A stretch of DNA of 64,000 nt, from NCBI RefSeq assembly GCF_019399895.1, contig NC_091872.1, forward strand, positions 4,906,395 to 4,970,394. The letters run 5' to 3'. Made by a program: the position numbers and the translations under genes. This document shows positions 58,728 through 64,000 of the stretch, in pieces (position 1 is the first letter of the stretch; every line of letters begins with the position of its first letter). The notes under the pieces were generated by a model. It saw only the letters and a list, made by a program, of their open reading frames with translations. It did not search any database and was not told the DNA's origin. This stretch comes from Cardiocondyla obscurior. Lineage: Eukaryota > Arthropoda > Insecta > Hymenoptera > Formicidae.

Positions 58728-61700
58728 GAGAGGAACAAGGAAGGAATAAATGAACTCCTCGCCAACAACTACAGGGTATGCGTTTTTAAATTGTCGTGTT
58801 TAGTTAGAACGGAAACGATCGCTTATCGCCGTCGATGGAAATATTCCGCGCGAATTTCCGACGAGAACGATACCGGGACAAGAAAATGTTTCGAGTGGTA
58901 AGAGGAAACGTAGACGGAGCACGTCAAAGAGTTATTGGTAATTGCGTCGGTCTTCCCGGACCATTGCCCTTGATAGCTTCATACTTCACGAAATCGAATG
59001 GGAGACCGCATTCGTGTGTGCACGCGGGTGTATGTGTGTCTGGCGCCTCTTATATACTACCCCACTAAAATCTTGGCCTGGACAATAGATAATAGAAGGA
59101 ATACCGTCGCGGCCGGCACAGAGAAGGATCGTCTGCTACGATATTTACGTAGCTATCTAGCCGATCTCCCACACCCGATTCGTTTTTTTCTCTCCGGGCG
59201 TCCATTTATAAGTTACTCTCGAATGCCCGAGGACCGTTTCGGATTATCGACGTAAGCAGTGTCGCCATGATAAAAAACAGCTCGTCGCGTCATTCTGAAA
59301 CGCACAAGATGTTGCAAAGAAGACTGTAGGAACTTACACTAAGTTCCAAGTAGCTCGATAAACTTTCTTCTTCCATTGCTCCGCGAATTTCTTTTCTTTT
59401 TCTCATTTCGTCACGACGGATCTGTTCTCGCGTTCGCGTTATTCACATCCCCCGGACGCATCTAGACCCCGCGACGAAATGTGACGTTCCATTTCAGGAA
59501 GAAATTTTTTTTTTTTTTTTTCGGCCGGACCGTGACACGCGGAAACATTGCAATTTTCCTTGCTATCCTCCACCTCGGCAGCGATGTGTACGTGAATGCA
59601 GTAAATAATTAGTAAGCCGCGCGGGTTTCAAGCCGGCAGTTAAGCAGGTCGGTAGGTTACGCAGCAGTTTTAAGCGACAAAGATGACGATGACACGCTGG
59701 GATGAAGGCGGAAGGCGGCGATGACGACGACGGGGGTAGGTAGACGGGAGCGCAAAATGTACCGAGTAAGAACGTCGAGCCCCACTCCCCGCGCTTTCCT
59801 CCCAGTAAGTAGATGCTTGTCAGCGGAAACTTAATTAAATATCCAAAGTGGATGCCGGAATTACTACAATTAGTATGACGGCTCTCCTAACCCGTCCCTT
59901 ATTACCCGGCTAGTCCCGTCCGACCCGTTCGCCCGTATTACTACTTAATGTCTAATAAACGTCACGCTAACTCGTCAAGTCGTATGTTATTTCTTCTTTT
60001 TTCCCTTTCGTCTGCCCGCGCCGTTTCTTCGTCGCGACGACGCTTCGGAATTTCGGTGAATATCGCGGAGGACAAACCGGCAGGGAAACTTGGCTAATAG
60101 TCGTCATCGGGGCCATTCCCGGCTTTCACGGTCGCCAATATCCCTCCGATAACTGCCCGTTTAACAAGCAGTTGAAAAAGGGAGAGGGGGATAAAGGGTC
60201 GAAGGGGAGGAAAACGGCAGTCGGATATTCAGGAACGTGGAAACTCTTTAGCGACCTCCAGCACAGCGGAAGAACAATGTCTCGCTCAATTGAATCGGTG
60301 ATTTTAAAAATGCGCGTCCGATCTAAAATATCAACCTCGCGGAATTCCCATTTTAATTTCAGCTTCAAGGATGCGAGAGCAAACAGTTCCTTTTCACGAT
60401 TGTTATGATTGCGCAACAATCGTTAACAATGCATTGTAAAATTGAAATTACAATTCGTGTAATGCCCGTCTCTGTGATCGAATAATGATTGGCCAGATAA
60501 ATGTATTCACTGGAAAATCGAGTTTATCGAACGTCGAAATAAATTCATAAAGTGCGATGGGAAATGCTGATATAAATATTCATAATAATTCGCGTTTAAT
60601 CCGATACGTATAGTAATCCATTTCGAGCCTTCGTACAAAACGATCATTAGTATCACTTAGCGGTAAATAAAGGCGTATATCGCGGTTACCGTCATAATCC
60701 GCGGGCTTGTAATAACTCGGAGTAATAATTTTATAAAAATTCCAGAAAATTGATGCATTGTTCGGCGATATTTATAATACGCTGTTGAAAGTTTTATTTA
60801 TTTGTTATTCCGTTAAAGTAATTTCTATTAAAATCGAAAAAGATATAAAGGAAGGAACCGAACAATTTTTTTTCTTTTGTTCATGACTTTTTTTTCCTAC
60901 CGATTTAATTGCGGGGAGAGAATTGTCGAGAAAAGAACGAGTTGTAGAAGTCGTTTATTATCGACGAGCAAACGATGACGCGGCTCCGAAACGCTCCTGG
61001 CGATATTAACAAACGGCCAGAATCTCGTTCTGGTACGTTAATCGATCATTAATATCGCACGCTTCTTTCTCCCTCCCCCCTTCCCGCGTAATTCGTCTCT
61101 TAATTTAAATAAACTTATGTGTTCGCGACGATCGAGAATTTCAGACCTCGCACGAGGGATCTAACTTATTTCCGATCTGACTAGCTGGTCGAGTGAAAAG
61201 TGCTCGACGATTTGGCACGTTCCCCTGCCAATAAATTCTGCTCAAAACATCGATGTAATTTGGATTAGGTTCTCGCACCTCACATCTCACCCAAACGATT
61301 TTCGAATCGAAGGGCCAGTTCAGGCTTAATTCTCGAAACGGCTGCACTCGGACATTCAAGCTCTTCGTTAAAACAATTTTTTTCAACGACTTAAATAAAA
61401 ATTACAATACTTTTCTTTTAATGCGGAAATTAAAAATACAAATAAATAAATAAATGATGAGAAGAAAGAAAGATTCGAGAAATAAGATAACATGAACAAA
61501 TAGTCATAAACGAAAAAACGAAGACGAGCGAGCATGCGACGAGAATAACGAGAAAGATGATACGCGGTGAGGTATGTGCTACCAGTATCTATTTGGTGAC
61601 GTATAGAGTGGGGTAGGAGAAACGGTTTACAACGGAATATTGTCCCTTGTAATCCGCTCTCCAATATTTCATCAACTTTTCTATTCCTTTTTTTTCCGCG

Positions 61701-62520
61701 TGGGTATCTTCAGAGAGGACAAACGTAGCGTCTCTCCCTTACTATATAAAATGCGTAACAGTGGTTTCTTTTATCCTCTTCATCAGTTTCTCTATTACAA
61801 CGAAAAATAATTTAATTCAATCCGGTTACTCATTCAGTGTTAATAACGGCAACGTCTATTTAAAAATATTTTACAATCGTCGGCGTACATTAAAGAGTTT
61901 CATTTCTTTTCAATGGAAAGTACTATCTTCAAGGTATAGTTCACGATGTAAATTATTCCTCGGAGAGGAAAAAATAAAAAAAAATAAAAAAATAAAAAAA
62001 AAAGAGAAAAATGTCAAAGGAGAATTTTTCTTTACTAACACCTAAGGCTCTTGATTCCAGGTTCTTTTTCCTTTTCGTCATGTCTTATCAGTACTTAAAA
62101 CCTAGCGCTAACAAAAACCTCATGTAATATGCAAGGAACCGAGAGGGAAACTTAGGCGTGACGGTGTGTTTTCATTACCTTCCATCTCGGGACGCGGCCG
62201 CATGGTAAGGAATTAAAAAATTTAGTACAATCCGCCGCGAGCTATCGCGCGGAAGTCGAGTACCTCCGGCTGCCTGGAAGAGACCGCGAAACCCGGCGTC
62301 GGAGGAAAAAAGAAAATTCGCCGCGTAATTCTGACATTCGCGGCGTAAATGTTACATCCCGCCGGCAAAGTGACTCGGCATCCTGGTAACGTTCTCGCGC
62401 GGGACGACGTGTTCGGTCGCTGTGAATTCGGTTCGCTGCAAATGTCGCAATCGTGCGCGCGCGATGTGCACGTCGAAGCTGAATTTCGAAAAAGCTCACG
62501 CACGATGAGCTAATTGTGTT
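58728..62520. other. Non-coding, no gene recognised
   Basis: Mixed; GC-richer at 58800-60120, AT-rich at 60420-60880 and 61380-62030. Poly(T) at 59505-59521 and A-rich low complexity at 61968-62005. A 19-base hairpin lies at 59329-59347. Open frames of 80-95 codons on either strand (61141-61664 minus, 61761-62045 plus) are compositional. Confidence 0.5.
59329..59347. repeat. Perfect 8-bp hairpin GGAACTTA / TAAGTTCC
   Basis: GGAACTTACACTAAGTTCC: 8-bp perfect stem around a CAC loop. Too short for a microRNA precursor. It might be a dyad binding site. Confidence 0.7.
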
Positions 62521-62559
62521 AACACGCGTCCGTGTTTTTCCGCACGTGTAACAAGGTTC

Positions 62560-62640
62560 GGCTAATTAATGAAGGGTTGCGAGGTAATTGCCTATTAGCC
62601 GAGGCCAATGCCAAATTGGCGCTTTGAATTAAACGTCACG
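62560..62640. promoter_or_regulatory. Possible cis-regulatory element (CCAAT and NF-I-like palindrome)
   Basis: In 80 bases there are CTAATTAATGAA (homeodomain cores), GGTAATTGCC, CCAAT at 62605-62609 and the palindrome GCCAAATTGGC at 62610-62620, which combines two TTGGC half-sites of the NF-I type. No gene start is recognised nearby, so this would be a distal element. Inference only. Confidence 0.2.
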
Positions 62641-63545
62641 ATGAAAGGCAAGTAAATCGATCGCGACATCCGTTGGACAGCTAAAGATTGTTATATTAAG
62701 AGATCTACGCTCTCGCCGTGCGCGAACAACGTTGGACGGTTTGTAATTCAATCTCGTTTAGCTTAATTAAAAATCGACGTCAAATTTTTTTTTTAACCGC
62801 ACGCTCGACAGACGTATATCAAAAATGAAAAGTCGCGAAAGCGGTAAAGTCGAAGAAGACGCGAATGACGGAAAAGGCCGAGAGTAATTGCTGATTGCGG
62901 CGCCGGAGATATTGTCATAGTTTCCGTGTATTAGAGTGATCTACCGTAAAACGTCCGGCCCGCGACCAGATATTAAACGTCGCTATTAGTCGAGGTAATG
63001 AATTTTAAGGGAGATGAGCGGCCGTGCCCGTGCAGCTACTCTCTCCGTCCCCTTGCTCCGTCCCTCTCTCGCACGTTCTAGGTACTCGACGTAAAGGATT
63101 GCCCCCGCGAAATTATTTCCTTTATAAATCAGAGGCCATACGTTTCGGCGTCATCCCACCTTATCCCGCCCCATGCAGACGCCCGCTATTCCGTCGTACT
63201 CTCTCGCTCGCGACGTCTCCGTGCCTCGCACCGGCGAGAGGAGGACAGAAATGGTTGAGGTTTATTAACGATATCTTCATGGATGGAAAATTTTCTTTAA
63301 CAAAGCTAAGAGCTCGAAATAGAAAGTAGAAATCGCTCCTTTCTTCAATATATTGCTTAGAGACCTGGCCGCGCGCAGCTCAACGCTTTTCTAAATTAGT
63401 TACATTTTCTTTCTTTCTGATTATGCTGCGGGTGAAAAATCGATAGAAAAAAAAAAAAAAAGAGGAGTACTGTAAGTTCTCAAGTCGCGGCGGTAACGTT
63501 GAAATTTCATCCTTCTCGAATAATGGAACGACTTCTAATTTTCGA
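62641..63545. other. Non-coding, no gene recognised
   Basis: Mixed, with a pyrimidine-rich patch near 63030-63080 and poly(A) at about 63448-63462. No supported feature. Confidence 0.5.
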
Positions 63546-63911
63546 GTGAGCTCATGCCGTAATGTATCGCGGTACTTTGACCTTGGCAACGCTGGGGAAA
63601 GCTGCGAGTCGCGAGGGAGATGCGACGAGGAAGAGACACAAGCGGACCGGTACCGCCGAGTAGTAGAGATCGGCTTGATTTGGTACCAGAATGGCGCGCT
63701 AGTGGATGTAGTAATTTGTCGGCTCGGAGAGGCGGCTGGCTCGGAGCTGATAACAGGGGGTGGTCCATTCTCCTCTGATTCGACCTCGCGTTACTACGCG
63801 TTCTACGACCGATCCTTCCCCGCCGACGACAATGACGGCCACCGTGCCCGCAGTCCCGCACGAACTACGCCGAGAATCCGGGATAAGACTTCTTCCGCGC
63901 GAGCCACGTGA
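63546..63911 (+). other. Open frame of 121 codons to near the window end, unrecognised
   Basis: Open plus frame with no ATG at its start, ending in TGA at 63909-63911. The middle is relatively natural in composition (YRRVVEIGLIWYQNGALVDVV, then GGGPFSSDSTSRYYAFYDRS). The minus strand is open over nearly the same interval with an Arg/Leu-rich product, which weakens the case. No known family. Could be an exon of a gene continuing beyond the window. Confidence 0.12.
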
Positions 63912-64000
63912 GACGTCTGACGTAATGTGGTAAGAACAGCGGCGAAAGAGCGGGCAAAGGGAACGCGCGAAGGGAAAAGAAGATTCGCAGGAGGGATTTT
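63912..64000. other. Purine-rich end of window
   Basis: The last 90 bases are purine-rich on the plus strand; no feature. Confidence 0.5.

Noticed and set aside
59329..59347. Hairpin as a microRNA precursor
   Set aside because: The stem is only 8 bp with a 3-base loop; flanking sequence does not extend the pairing.
1..64000. Known insect microRNAs (let-7, bantam, miR-1, -8, -9, -124, -184, -276, -317 and others)
   Set aside because: Looking by eye for their mature sequences gave only short partial resemblances, such as TAGGAACTT near 59327, which does not continue as miR-276. A proper search was not possible.
1..64000. Transposase or reverse-transcriptase signatures (mariner HDNARPH-type, YADD/FADD)
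   Set aside because: No such motif was seen in the translated frames, and no pair of long terminal inverted repeats was recognised; degraded copies could be missed.
1..64000. Prokaryotic features (operons, CRISPR arrays, insertion sequences, phage)
   Set aside because: No tightly packed genes, no spaced direct-repeat array and composition typical of insect spacer DNA; nothing suggests bacterial origin.

Overview
No protein-coding gene, tRNA, rRNA, known microRNA, CRISPR array or intact transposon can be called with confidence in this 64 kb window. The DNA looks like eukaryotic, most probably insect, non-coding sequence. It has no long open frames, no operon-like packing and no Shine-Dalgarno/ORF pairs. 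It has many poly(A)/poly(T) tracts and microsatellites, blocks of AT-rich DNA alternating with GC-richer DNA, and an obvious abundance of CpG. High CpG with a moderate overall GC level is typical of aculeate Hymenoptera (ants, bees, wasps). A GC-richer ant or bee genome is my best guess, but that is inference from composition only; no diagnostic gene is present. The most economical reading is a long intron or an intergenic 'gene desert', of the kind that often surrounds developmental regulators.

Layout. From 1 to about 8 kb the sequence is mixed composition. It holds a strand-asymmetric purine/pyrimidine zone with a strong GC hairpin (about 3.1-3.8 kb), an E-box inverted repeat (5.09 kb) and a palindrome cluster (7.2-7.4 kb). 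From 8.09 to 8.82 kb lies the longest open frame of the window, Arg-rich and probably chance. From 9 to 28.5 kb GC-richer segments alternate with AT islands at about 9.5-9.7, 13.5-13.9, 17.4-17.8, 18.95-19.4, 20.4-21.0, 21.4-21.7, 23.4-23.7, 25.75-26.1 and 27.5-28.5 kb. A GC-rich patch at 19.5-20.15 kb has a good antisense splice donor. From 28.5 to 42 kb the sequence is mostly GC-richer, with an ATG-started small open frame at 28.9 kb, two G-quadruplex motifs (34.78 and 38.13 kb) and overlapping open frames on opposite strands at 37.6-38.2 kb. From 42 to 64 kb there are more AT/GC alternations, a third G-quadruplex motif (45.0 kb), a trinucleotide repeat (55.14 kb), the best small coding candidate (55.79-56.02 kb) and homeodomain-site-rich, enhancer-like patches (58.5 and 62.5 kb).

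Nearly all open frames of 60-250 codons look like shadows. CpG-rich DNA encodes Arg (CGN), Ala, Ser and Pro in most frames and is poor in stop codons, so open frames are common by chance. A few are recorded because their composition, ATG start or flanking splice-like signals set them slightly apart. They carry low confidence. No pathway or cooperating gene set can be described, and I did not find a convincing new biological system here.
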